Assembly: GCF_946482605.1 (NCBI RefSeq)
Contig: NZ_CAMLSE010000004.1
Coordinates: 329,355 to 393,354 of the forward strand
Length of the DNA stretch: 64,000 nt
Source of the DNA: an uncultured Dyadobacter sp.
Lineage (GTDB): Bacteria > Bacteroidota > Bacteroidia > Cytophagales > Spirosomataceae
Reading direction: 5' to 3'
In this document: one piece after another, positions 16,630 to 24,756 of the stretch
How the letters are laid out: each line of letters begins with the position of its first letter
Numbering within the stretch: the first letter of the stretch is position 1
Program-made: the position numbers and the translations under genes
The notes under the pieces: generated by a model
The model's input: only the letters and a program-made list of their open reading frames with translations
What the model was told of the DNA's origin: nothing
The model's database searches: none

Positions 16630-18804
16630 ATGCATTTGAAACTCAGGGTTTTCGCGGAACAGTTACTGGTTGTTGCCAACATCTTTGTTTTATTCCTACT
16701 GCTCTTTGAAAGCAAACTGGTCATACCGGCCTGGTTGCAGACCATCGGCCGGATGCATCCGCTGATCCTGCATTTTCCCATTGTGATCCTGCTGCTGGCG
16801 ATGCTGCTGGAATTTTTCCGCTTCAAGCCGGAGTATGCCTCCAATGCATTCTATCGTAACTTTTTGCAGGGATTGCTGCTGGTCGGGGCGCTGTTTGCGG
16901 CCGTGACGGTGATCATGGGCTTATTTTTGTCCAGGGAAGAAGGATATGGCGGCGATATCCTGGTTTATCACAAATGGACTGGTGCCGGTATTTTCTTTCT
17001 CGCCTCTGTCATTTATTGGGTTCGCAATGCCCAATGGTATAAAACTGCCCCTGCAAGATTTAGCGCATTGATTACGGTGGTGGCCCTGGTGCTGACGGGG
17101 CATTACGGGGCAGCGCTGACGCATGGCAGTAATTTTATCTGGGAACCCGTTTCCAGCAATAAGGCGATGGCCGAAGTACCGCTCGACGAGGCGGTCGTAT
17201 ATACCAACGTCATTCGCCCGATCCTGGAACAAAAATGCACCAGCTGCCACAACCCCGACAAACTCAAAGGCGAACTCGTACTGACAGACCCGGCTTCGAT
17301 CATGAGAGGTGGGAAGTCCGGTAAGCTGCTCGTGCCGGGGAACCCGCAAATGAGTCTGCTGCTGCAACGCGTCCATTTGCCGATGGAAGAAAAGAAGCAT
17401 ATGCCGCCTTCCGGCAAAGCGCAACTCACCTTGCAGGAAATTTCGCTGCTGACATTATGGGTTAAGCAAAAAGCTGATTTTGAAAAGAAACTGATAACGC
17501 TCCCTGAAACCGATTCGCTCCGGATGCTGGCCATTGCATTCTTGCAGCCCGCGCAACAACAGGAAAAATATGATTTCCCGGCGGCAGACGAGGAGCAGGT
17601 GAAGGCGTTGAATACCGACTACCGGACGATCCTCCCATTGGCCAGGGAGTCACCTGCGCTGGCTGTCAACATTTATAATGCTTCGGCCTACAATGTAAAG
17701 CAGCTGGATGAGCTCGACGCGATCCGTAAACAGGTTATTTCGTTGAACCTCAATAAAATGCCGGTAAAAGATGCTGATCTCAAAAGCATCGTCCGTTTTG
17801 AGAACCTCCGAAAGCTGGATTTGAACTTTACAGAAGTGACAGCCACGGGACTGAAAGAACTCGCTGGTCTGAAACATCTGCAAAACCTGACATTATCGGG
17901 TACCATGCTGGATCTCAATGGGCTGAAAAGCCTTTTGCCTCAATTGAAAAGCGTAAAAACGGTGGCTGTTTGGGATACCAAACTTTCTGCGGCTGACGTA
18001 ACACAATTGCAGCAGGCCAATAAAGCGATCACCGTCATCGGCGGTTTTAAGGATGATGGCAAAAATCCATTGAAACTCAATCCGCCCCAGGTGAAAAACA
18101 GCTCCACCATCTTTGGGGAGTCGCTGGCCGTAGATATCAAACATCCCATTAAGGGCGTAGATATCCGTTTCACGATGGACGGTTCCGAGCCGGATAGCGT
18201 GAAATCTCCATTGTTTGACAGCAAGACCGTGATCAGCCAGAATGCGACCATTAGGGCGAAGGCTTACAAGGACGGCTGGTACGGAAGCGAGATGGCCACT
18301 TTTGAGTTCTTTAAGAGCAAATTCCGGCCGGACAGCGGAACGCTCATGGCGCCTTTGAACCGCGTTCATCAGGCCGAGGGTGTCAAAACGTTCTTTGATC
18401 ACAAACTGGGCGTTATCGGTGCTAACAATCCCGCCTGGGCCAACAACTGGGCGGGCGTCAGGGATAATGACATGACTTTTGTTTCGGAGTTCAAGCGCCC
18501 GATTACGATTTCATCGCTTGGCTTGCATTATATGGTGGAAGAGGATACCGGCATCTTTCCCCCTGAACTGGTGGAGATATGGGGAGGCGCGACGCGCGAG
18601 AATATGAAGCTGCTGACCAAGTTCAAGGCACCGATGCCGACCAAAGGGGAAAAGCCCTCTCTCAAATTCATCGAGGGAAGTTTCAGGCCGCAGGCGGTTT
18701 CATACATTAAAATCGTCGCCAGGCCTTTGAACAAAATGCCGCAATGGCACAGAAACAAAGATAAAAAGGCCTTGCTACTCGTAGACGAGATGTTCCTGAA
18801 CTGA
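16630..18804 (+). CDS. Membrane PSCyt1 protein with LRRs and a chitobiase-like C-terminal domain
   Basis: A 724-residue mosaic. Residues 10-160 hold four or five hydrophobic helices (GRMHPLILHFPIVILLLAML resembles DUF2231-type haem membrane proteins). A PSCyt1 domain follows with CTSCHN (Cys203, Cys206, His207). Leucine-rich repeats span roughly 370-460 (LRKLDLNFTEVTATGLKEL). A CHB_HEX-type domain comes next (VDIRFTMDGSEPDS), then a C-terminal F5/8-like sandwich. It lies 43 bases after DUF1501 on the same strand, so the three genes are probably one unit, with this protein as the membrane anchor and likely electron conduit for the periplasmic partners. That role is inferred from haem motifs and order. 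Domain borders are approximate. Confidence 0.8.
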   Translation: MHLKLRVFAEQLLVVANIFVLFLLLFESKLVIPAWLQTIGRMHPLILHFPIVILLLAMLLEFFRFKPEYASNAFYRNFLQGLLLVGALFAAVTVIMGLFLSREEGYGGDILVYHKWTGAGIFFLASVIYWVRNAQWYKTAPARFSALITVVALVLTGHYGAALTHGSNFIWEPVSSNKAMAEVPLDEAVVYTNVIRPILEQKCTSCHNPDKLKGELVLTDPASIMRGGKSGKLLVPGNPQMSLLLQRVHLPMEEKKHMPPSGKAQLTLQEISLLTLWVKQKADFEKKLITLPETDSLRMLAIAFLQPAQQQEKYDFPAADEEQVKALNTDYRTILPLARESPALAVNIYNASAYNVKQLDELDAIRKQVISLNLNKMPVKDADLKSIVRFENLRKLDLNFTEVTATGLKELAGLKHLQNLTLSGTMLDLNGLKSLLPQLKSVKTVAVWDTKLSAADVTQLQQANKAITVIGGFKDDGKNPLKLNPPQVKNSSTIFGESLAVDIKHPIKGVDIRFTMDGSEPDSVKSPLFDSKTVISQNATIRAKAYKDGWYGSEMATFEFFKSKFRPDSGTLMAPLNRVHQAEGVKTFFDHKLGVIGANNPAWANNWAGVRDNDMTFVSEFKRPITISSLGLHYMVEEDTGIFPPELVEIWGGATRENMKLLTKFKAPMPTKGEKPSLKFIEGSFRPQAVSYIKIVARPLNKMPQWHRNKDKKALLLVDEMFLN

Positions 18805-18814
18805 TGGCGAGCGT

Positions 18815-20041
18815 TTAAGACTTTGCTACCCGTCGCCACATTTCCGCGCATGCACGGGCATTGTGATAGGGGCATTTCCAGAAATTGATCTTGTCGCCCT
18901 TTACCGGCGTGCCATCGGCCTTCACGGTCCCAAACCATTCCCCTTTTTCCTTATCGACAAACTTATCGGCGATGTAATCCCACGAGCGCTCGGCTTTGGT
19001 TTTGAATTGAGGATCTTTGGTAAGCTGATATGCATTGTAAAATCCGACGAGCTGCTCGGCGGCGACCCACCAGCTGCGGTCGGTTTGCAGATGTTTCGTT
19101 TCCGGATCGTACTCGTAGTTCAATGCACCGTCGGGACTGAGCCCTTTTACGGCTGCGGTCGCCATCGCAATGGATTTTTGCTTCATGCGGGCGATCAGTT
19201 TTTCATCGTGCAGTATTTCCGCCGTTTCAAACAGCAGCCATGAGGCTTCGATGTCGTGGCCATAAGAGACAATATGGTCTTTAGCTTTCCACTTTTCATC
19301 AAAAAACAGCTGCATGGTGTTGGTCTGCGGATTCACGATATGCGTAATGATCGCGTCCAGCATTGCGGCGGTTTGTTTTTTCAGCTTGGGATCGGGCCAC
19401 ACGCTGTATAGATTGGTATAGGCTTCGACCAGGTGCAGGTGCGTGTTCATGCTCTTGATCCAGGGGGCTTTGCTGAGAATATAGTCATCCGTAGGCGACC
19501 AGTCCCGTGCAAATGCTTCCCGGTAACCGCCATGAGCCGGATCGAACGCATGTTTTTCTATGATTTCAAAAAGCTCCCGGGCTTTGTCCAATGCCGGCTG
19601 AAAATGAGTCACCCGGTAATATTCGGCCAGTCCGTACATCGCAAATGCATTGCCGTAGATCTGCTTTTTGGTTTCCAGCGGTGAGCCATCGGCGTTAACG
19701 GACCAATACACGCCGCCATGTTCCGCATCAAAAAAGTACTTGACCAATTGCTGGTAGGCCCGGTCGGCGAGTGTCAGGTACCTGGCTTCCTTCAACAGCC
19801 TGTGCGCGAGCGAGAACGTCCAGAGGATGCGGCCGGTCAGCACAACCGAGCGCGCGGAGTCTTTTGCAGGCTGGTTCTCATAGCTTACCCTTCCGTAAAA
19901 GCCGCCCTTTTCCGGATCCGGACCATACTTCTCCCAGTAATCGAGTATCGCTATGAATTCTTTTTTGAAAGCTTCGGGCGTAAAGGCGGCCATGTTCCAG
20001 TGATGTTTTTTCAATGAAAAAGCAGCCCGGATCGGGTTCAT
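18815..20041 (-). CDS. AGE family epimerase/isomerase
   Basis: A 408-residue (alpha/alpha)6-barrel protein of the N-acylglucosamine 2-epimerase/cellobiose 2-epimerase superfamily. Recognisable segments are ILDYWEKYGPDPEKGGFYGRV near the start, SWLLFETAEIL with the preceding YGHDIEASW in the middle, and KINFWKCPYHNARACAEM at the end; the conserved histidines of the catalytic site fall in these stretches. The family interconverts C2 epimers of sugars such as GlcNAc/ManNAc, glucose/mannose or cellobiose; GHDIEASW with the C-terminal PYHNAR favours the cellobiose or mannose-type group over the GlcNAc group, but only weakly. No signal peptide is present. An alternative start is ATG 19993. The gene is convergent with the PSCyt-LRR gene, 10 bases away. 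Confidence 0.85.
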   Translation of the reverse strand: MNPIRAAFSLKKHHWNMAAFTPEAFKKEFIAILDYWEKYGPDPEKGGFYGRVSYENQPAKDSARSVVLTGRILWTFSLAHRLLKEARYLTLADRAYQQLVKYFFDAEHGGVYWSVNADGSPLETKKQIYGNAFAMYGLAEYYRVTHFQPALDKARELFEIIEKHAFDPAHGGYREAFARDWSPTDDYILSKAPWIKSMNTHLHLVEAYTNLYSVWPDPKLKKQTAAMLDAIITHIVNPQTNTMQLFFDEKWKAKDHIVSYGHDIEASWLLFETAEILHDEKLIARMKQKSIAMATAAVKGLSPDGALNYEYDPETKHLQTDRSWWVAAEQLVGFYNAYQLTKDPQFKTKAERSWDYIADKFVDKEKGEWFGTVKADGTPVKGDKINFWKCPYHNARACAEMWRRVAKS

Positions 20042-20061
20042 ACTTGCCGTTGGAGTGCTTA

Positions 20062-20496
20062 CTAAGTTACCGTTGGCAATTGTTCCCTTGCAAGTAACGA
20101 TTCAAGGAGTTTGTCAGACGTTATAAATAAGTCTGCCGAGTCCCTCAGCGAAATAGCGGTTGCGAGTTGAATGCTGTCAAGCGAGCGAAGGCCATCCGAC
20201 CCATACTTGTTAACGAGTCCGCAGGCGCTCTGAACAATATGATCGTTTAGGGAGATAAAGGAAAATTGCCGGGCATCTTTTTCAAATAAAAGAGCTGTTT
20301 GCCTCACAATATCCGAAGTCAGTTCGCCCAGTCTCCGCTTTTTCCACAGAGCCGATAGGAATTCGATCCGAGTCAGTTCTGACAAGAGAATCGAAGAAAC
20401 AGAACTTTTTACAATCACATTTTTGAGCAGTTCGCTACCCTGTTCTTCATGATAGAGTTTGATCAAAGAAGAAGTATCCAGAAATAGCCGCATCAC
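20062..20496 (-). CDS. VapC-like PIN toxin
   Basis: A 144-residue PIN protein. The first acidic residue is in LFLDTSSLIKLY (Asp7), the next is the Glu of SELTRIEF near residue 40, and the C-terminal acidic group is in LRSLDSIQLATA near 105, the usual VapC pattern; it is expected to be an endoribonuclease. It overlaps the preceding antitoxin by four bases. It differs in sequence and family from the PIN protein at 4866-5279, so the window has two unrelated type II toxin pairs. No other toxin-associated gene is adjacent; the next gene downstream on this strand is the AGE epimerase. Confidence 0.85.
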   Translation of the reverse strand: MMRLFLDTSSLIKLYHEEQGSELLKNVIVKSSVSSILLSELTRIEFLSALWKKRRLGELTSDIVRQTALLFEKDARQFSFISLNDHIVQSACGLVNKYGSDGLRSLDSIQLATAISLRDSADLFITSDKLLESLLAREQLPTVT

Positions 20497-20726
20497 GAAT
20501 TTCTTCTTTCGGCAATTACTTCTTCGGACAGCGAGCTTTTGAGACTTTTCAGCAGTTGCCGACTTTTGTCGAATGAGAAATCAGGCCAAGCGAGAATTTT
20601 TGGACCCACAGGCGACGGAGTATCAATTTCGGGAAAAGTCACGATGACTTTCACAGTTTGACTAATCGTTGGATTCTGATCTAATTGGATTCTTCCGTTT
20701 TGATAAATCCCTTTAATTTTGAGCAT
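20493..20726 (-). CDS. AF2212-like antitoxin of the PIN pair
   Basis: A 77-residue protein. The N-terminus LKIKGIYQNGRIQLDQ followed by VKVIVTF resembles small AF2212-like antitoxins, which have a short swapped-hairpin DNA-binding unit; the rest (LAWPDFSFDKSRQLLKSLKSSL) is a helix likely to cover the toxin. It starts at ATG 20726, with a short gap upstream, and overlaps the toxin start by four bases. The role as antitoxin is inferred from resemblance plus position. Confidence 0.75.
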   Translation of the reverse strand: MLKIKGIYQNGRIQLDQNPTISQTVKVIVTFPEIDTPSPVGPKILAWPDFSFDKSRQLLKSLKSSLSEEVIAERRNS

Positions 20727-20865
20727 AGTGGTATAGTGTTAGTTGAAAAACGAAGTTACTACTTTCCGATGATCGGAACCAGGCTCTCGTTCACATTTCA
20801 GCTTCAAACGATCCTACCGGGATGCGTCGGATTGTGATACGTATTCCGGAATAATGCATTGAGAA

Positions 20866-20920
20866 TCAAAAGCAGGCCGTCCCGAATGTAATCTCCAAAT
20901 CACATTCGGGACGGCCTGCC
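20866..20920 (-). terminator. Strong terminator of the acidic-protein gene
   Basis: An 18-bp perfect stem (20872-20889 paired with 20902-20919, arm gcaggccgtcccgaatgt) around a 12-base loop. On the minus strand it is followed by TTTTGATT and lies 16 bases after the stop of the gene at 20936-21262. Confidence 0.85.
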
Positions 20921-20935
20921 GGTCTTCTATATCAA

Positions 20936-21262
20936 CTAGTCTCCCTGATTCTCCTCCTGGTTCTCGTGATTGTCGCCTCCCAGGCTGTAATAGTTATTTT
21001 CTTCGTCTTCCCGGCCTATCGCTTCGTCCTCGTCGTCGTACTCCGAGCCCGGCACATCCAGGTCATCCCCGACCATGTCGTCCTCGAATGACTTCTCATT
21101 CCAGTCGTCGGAATCGATATCCAGCGCACGCTTGGCGCGGGACGTATCTTCCGGGTCGATATCGGGATCGATCAATCCCTGGCGGAAAATGTCTTCGTTC
21201 GCGGGATAATTTCCAGGGAGATCCTCATCATATAAATCATCTTCTTCATCGGTTGGTCTCAT
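20936..21262 (-). CDS. Very acidic small protein of unknown function
   Basis: A 108-residue protein; 41 residues are Asp or Glu and only seven are Lys or Arg, so it is strongly negative and probably disordered in large part. No known domain, signal peptide or membrane segment is seen. Motifs such as DPDIDPEDTSRAKRALDIDSDD repeat Asp-spaced patterns that could bind divalent metal, but nothing matches an EF hand. It has its own strong terminator, so it is expected to be a real and well-expressed gene. Similar acidic hypothetical proteins are common in Cytophagales; I can name no function. Confidence 0.65.
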   Translation of the reverse strand: MRPTDEEDDLYDEDLPGNYPANEDIFRQGLIDPDIDPEDTSRAKRALDIDSDDWNEKSFEDDMVGDDLDVPGSEYDDEDEAIGREDEENNYYSLGGDNHENQEENQGD

Positions 21263-21476
21263 AATCGTAATCGTTAAAGTGTACTTGTAAAAACTTTCAG
21301 GCGGTTGATTGTTCTCGTTTCGACAACGCAGGAAAAAAGTGTTCCCGGCGCTTTCCCGATCGAAAATAAGGCACTGACGCAGTAATTATCGATGCAGTCG
21401 GTGCTTTTACAGATGCTGTCTTTCCGACAGGTTGTTAAACTAAAAATAAGTGTTTTCACCCAATTAAAATGATTGC

Positions 21477-22760
21477 ATGCAAGGAAAATTAATCCGTTCA
21501 ACAGGCGCTGTGGCCGTGCTGGCAGTAGCTGCGGCGCTGTTTGGATATCGCAACGACGACAAGACCCCTTCTACCGGTAAAAATCTGTTTACACCCATTG
21601 AAGCTAAAGAACTCAAACTGCCTGCCGGTTTTTCGGCCACCGTACTGGCTACTGATCTCGGCGCTACCCGTCACATTGCGGTGGGTAAAAACGGCGACAT
21701 GTATGTGAAGCTTTCCAAACTCAAAGACGGAAAGGGGATTTACCTGCTGCGGGATACGGACGGTGACGGGGCCATCGATCAGCAAAAGTTGTTCGGTGAC
21801 TATCCGGGGACTGGCATCGCCATTAAAAACGGTTACCTGTACAGCTCCTCCAACAAAGGCGTATTCAGGTATAAGCTGAATGAAAAGGAAGAGATCATCG
21901 ATTTTGATAAGCCGGAAAACATCATCAGCGGCCTGGTCGATCACGGAAGGGATAATGCAAAACCGGTAACGCTGGACAATGCCGGCAATATTTACGTAAC
22001 GGTCGGGTCCTACAACGACAACTGCCGAGGAGCCGGTTCGGCAAAAGGAATGTCCCCCTGTACGATCCTGGATTCGGCGGGAGGGATCTGGCGTTTCAAG
22101 GCAGACCAGCCCAATCAGCAGTTTGCAGACGGCAAGCGGTTTGCGACGGGTGTTAAAAACGCGGTAGGGATCGATTGGGATAACAAAACGAATGCATTGT
22201 ACGTAACGACCCACGGCCGTGGCAAATTCGACGATATGTACCCGCAATACTATACCCCCAAGCACAGCGCCGAATTGCCGGCGGAAACGCTCTACCGGCT
22301 AAAAGAGGGCGACGACGCGGGCTGGCCATACATTTACTACGACCATTTTCAGAACAAAAAAATGCTGGCACCGGAATATGGTGGTGACGGGAAAAAGACC
22401 GCGGGAGAGAAGGCAATCAACCCGCTGATAGCATTTCCGGCGCACCTGGGGCCTAATGCACTGCTGTTCTACACCGGGAACATGTTCCCAGCCCGGTACC
22501 GGAACGGCGCGTTCATCGCGTTCCACAGCCAGTCATCGGAGTTGAAAAAGGGCTATCTGGTTGCATTTGTGCCATTTGTAAACGGCAAGGCGGGCAAATG
22601 GGAAATTTTTGCCGATAATTTTGCCGGTACCGATCTGGCGAAGCCTACCGGCCCGATCCAGCACCGCCCATGCGGCCTCGCGCAGGGGCCCGACGGCGCG
22701 CTGTACGTGACCGACGATCTCAACGGGACACTTTTCAAGGTTATTTACAAGAAGAAATAG
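21477..22760 (+). CDS. Sorbosone/glucose dehydrogenase-like beta-propeller (PQQ type)
   Basis: A 427-residue secreted protein. A hydrophobic stretch (residues 8-23, TGAVAVLAVAAALFGY) is a likely export signal. The rest is a six-bladed propeller resembling soluble PQQ-dependent aldose/sorbosone dehydrogenases: LPAGFSATVLATDLG opens the first blade, HIAVGKNGDMYVKL and DHGRDNAKPVTLDNAGNIYVT are typical blade edges, and HRPCGLAQGPDGALYVTDD closes the sheet. LLRDTDGDGAIDQ is an EF-hand-like calcium loop. It is expected to oxidise an aldose in the periplasm, if PQQ is available; PQQ synthesis genes are not in the window. An imperfect hairpin with a T5 tail (22791-22846) follows the gene. Confidence 0.75.
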   Translation: MQGKLIRSTGAVAVLAVAAALFGYRNDDKTPSTGKNLFTPIEAKELKLPAGFSATVLATDLGATRHIAVGKNGDMYVKLSKLKDGKGIYLLRDTDGDGAIDQQKLFGDYPGTGIAIKNGYLYSSSNKGVFRYKLNEKEEIIDFDKPENIISGLVDHGRDNAKPVTLDNAGNIYVTVGSYNDNCRGAGSAKGMSPCTILDSAGGIWRFKADQPNQQFADGKRFATGVKNAVGIDWDNKTNALYVTTHGRGKFDDMYPQYYTPKHSAELPAETLYRLKEGDDAGWPYIYYDHFQNKKMLAPEYGGDGKKTAGEKAINPLIAFPAHLGPNALLFYTGNMFPARYRNGAFIAFHSQSSELKKGYLVAFVPFVNGKAGKWEIFADNFAGTDLAKPTGPIQHRPCGLAQGPDGALYVTDDLNGTLFKVIYKKK

Positions 22761-22790
22761 TCGGCCAGCGGGACGACTATTTGAGATAAT

Positions 22791-22849
22791 AAAGACCTGT
22801 CATCGATGGCCATTCCGCATGGGATGTTCACCGGCGGCAGGTCTTTTTG
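22791..22849 (+). terminator. Probable terminator between converging genes
   Basis: A 9-bp stem AAAGACCTG (22791-22799) / CAGGTCTTT (22838-22846) with a large internal loop that can fold further, running into TTTTTG on the plus strand. It is in the gap between the sorbosone dehydrogenase-like gene and the cyclase gene. Confidence 0.5.
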
Positions 22850-22851
22850 TA

Positions 22852-23730
22852 TCAGGGCAGCGTAGCAAATGCCCTGACCGGAAAGGTCCCGGCTCCTTTA
22901 AATTTGGGAGGTACAGCGCTGAACAGGTAATTCTCAGCCGGTAGTTTATCCAGGTTGCACAAATGTTCTACGATCAGAATTTCGGCGCCGAGCAAAAGGG
23001 AATGGACGGGACGCGTGTTGCCTCGTGTGTCGTCGATATTGTGGCTGTCGATTCCCACCAGTTTCACGCCGCAATCGCGCAGGTATGCCGCGGCTTCGGC
23101 CGTCAGGAATGGGTGGTTTTCGAAATAAGCTTCCGTATTCCAGTTCTTCGACCAGTCGGTGCGGATCATTACAGCCTTGCCCCGCAGTTCGAGGCCACGG
23201 AAATAATCTGCCCCGATTCCGAGCGTCCCGGTCGCATTCACGGTAACTGCATTCAGATTGGCAAATGCTTCCAGGGCGACCTCCGAAAGGTCCTTGCCAT
23301 GTGCATACCGGTGAAACGGGCAGTCGATATAGGTCCCGGTGTTGGTTACCATTTCGATTTTTCCGATCTGGAATTCGGTGCCTTCCTCATATTTACCCCT
23401 GGAATCTTCACGGCTCAGGTAATCGCAGACGATCGGTGCCGGGAGGCCTTTGTAAGTGATCAGCCCGTCGAATATCACATGGCTCAGATCGACCAGCTTT
23501 TCGGGGTTGGGCGCGTCCACCGGTACGCGCTTGTGTGGTTCGTCGATGTAATGTTTGTTGAGGATGTCGACCTTCCCGACCATCAGCAGCCGCAGGTCCT
23601 GAACGATGTAATCGGCCAGTTCCTGGTCGGAAATGGTTTTCCCGGCGATATCCAATCTGAAGTCCTGGCCCTGGATTCCTCCGCCGTTGGTAAAGGTTAT
23701 TTCAAAATCAAAGACAACTCTGCGTTCCAT
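22852..23730 (-). CDS. Cyclase/kynurenine-formamidase-like hydrolase with extra N-terminal segment
   Basis: A 292-residue protein. The catalytic domain, from about residue 78 (LVDLSHVIFDGLITY), belongs to the cyclase family that includes bacterial kynurenine formamidase. The zinc-binding signature is GTYIDCPFHRYAHG; in kynurenine formamidase this is GTHxDxPxH, so the histidine after Thr is Tyr here, a variation seen in other members of the wider family. Asp and the later His (PFHRY) remain, and a second Asp-His set is in VGIDSHNIDDTRG. The first 75 residues (MERRVVFDFEITFTNGGG...) form a separate strand-rich segment not needed in the family. No tryptophan-catabolism gene lies nearby, so the substrate is open. 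It is single, flanked by terminators. Confidence 0.75.
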   Translation of the reverse strand: MERRVVFDFEITFTNGGGIQGQDFRLDIAGKTISDQELADYIVQDLRLLMVGKVDILNKHYIDEPHKRVPVDAPNPEKLVDLSHVIFDGLITYKGLPAPIVCDYLSREDSRGKYEEGTEFQIGKIEMVTNTGTYIDCPFHRYAHGKDLSEVALEAFANLNAVTVNATGTLGIGADYFRGLELRGKAVMIRTDWSKNWNTEAYFENHPFLTAEAAAYLRDCGVKLVGIDSHNIDDTRGNTRPVHSLLLGAEILIVEHLCNLDKLPAENYLFSAVPPKFKGAGTFPVRAFATLP

Positions 23731-23744
23731 TTGGGTAGTTGTTA

Positions 23745-23780
23745 TAAAAAAATGCCCGGCGCGAATACCGGCCGGGCTGC
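23745..23780 (-). terminator. Terminator after the DUF1080 gene
   Basis: A 7-bp GC stem (GCCCGGC at 23754-23760 with GCCGGGC at 23771-23777) followed by TTTTTT on the minus strand. It separates the DUF1080 gene from the cyclase gene that follows on the same strand. Confidence 0.75.
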
Positions 23781-23796
23781 AATTTCAACTATTTGA

Positions 23797-24582
23797 TTAG
23801 AAATCCGTGTCCGGCTTATCGAGTTCCATTTCCTTGATCCAGATGTTGCGGTAGTAAACATCATGTCCTTCGGATTGCAGTTTCAAACCGCCGGGCGTAT
23901 CGGTAATGCCCTTGCCGCCATCATTCCCGCCGTCGATGCCCGAATTGGGTCCTCCCCAGACCTGGCTGATGTGCTGGTTTGAATGCACCTTTTTACCATT
24001 GAAATACAAGGTTACGATCGGTTTCTCGACCAGCTTGCCATTCTTGAACCGCGCGGCGCGGAAGAGTATATCATAAGAATTCCACTTGCCAATGCCATTG
24101 TAGGCATAGTAGGGTGATTTCGACTCGTTGATTACCGCCGCCATCCCGTGGGATGTGGTGTCGCCATCCAGCACCTGGATCTCGTAGCGGTTTTGCAGGT
24201 ATACCCCGCTGTTCCCGCCCGGCTTGGTGATCAGGAATTCGACGTGTGCGCGAAAATCTCTGAACTGCTTTTTGGTAACAATGTCCGCCGCCCCGTAAAG
24301 GCCGCCTGCCGAGGCCGCATCATTGCAATTGATGACCGTGCCTTTGTCGACAGGATCGTTTACGACAGTCCATTTGATAGGTGGTTTAGCTTTGAAACGA
24401 GGCCCTTCCCAGTATATCCACTTATCATCCAGCATTTTGCGGCTACCGTCAAGGTATACTTCCGCTCCCTTTGGAGCCTTTACGCCCACGCCTACCTGTG
24501 CGTGTGCGAGGTTGATGAAAGCCATGGCAGCCAATGCCTGGCTGAGTATTAAGGTTTTGAATTGCATGAAATTTCGGTTCAT
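23797..24582 (-). CDS. Secreted DUF1080 protein, 3-keto-glycoside hydrolase type
   Basis: A 261-residue protein with a signal peptide (FKTLILSQALAAMAFINLAHA, cleavage near residue 28; an alternative start is Met6). The mature part is a jelly roll: DFRAHVEFLITKPGGNSGVYLQNRYEIQVLDG is the DUF1080 hallmark, with GIGKWNSYDILFRAARF and PGGLKLQSEGHDVYYRNIWIKE completing the fold. Some characterised members cleave 3-keto-disaccharides in Bacteroides; this role fits a neighbourhood of sugar oxidising genes, but enzyme activity is not shown. It is a single gene with its own terminator. Confidence 0.85.
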   Translation of the reverse strand: MNRNFMQFKTLILSQALAAMAFINLAHAQVGVGVKAPKGAEVYLDGSRKMLDDKWIYWEGPRFKAKPPIKWTVVNDPVDKGTVINCNDAASAGGLYGAADIVTKKQFRDFRAHVEFLITKPGGNSGVYLQNRYEIQVLDGDTTSHGMAAVINESKSPYYAYNGIGKWNSYDILFRAARFKNGKLVEKPIVTLYFNGKKVHSNQHISQVWGGPNSGIDGGNDGGKGITDTPGGLKLQSEGHDVYYRNIWIKEMELDKPDTDF

Positions 24583-24756
24583 ATGCTGGTTGTTTACTTC
24601 GATCTGCGCGGCCGCGGAAATCCGGCAAGGGATATAAGGGCGGCGGTTTTAAGAATTACTCACCGGCGTTTTGTTTTTGTCGGCCGGAAGGTGTTTTTGT
24701 TTTGAGAGCTACTTTTAATGCATTTTAAAAGCTGAATACTTTTGACGTCTGGAAAG

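Noticed and set aside
12703..18804. Transfer of the PSCyt unit from Planctomycetes
   Set aside because: Such modules are common in Bacteroidota, and I saw no composition shift or mobility gene around them.
4654..20726. The two PIN pairs as copies of one system
   Set aside because: The toxins belong to different PIN subfamilies, and their antitoxins share no visible similarity.
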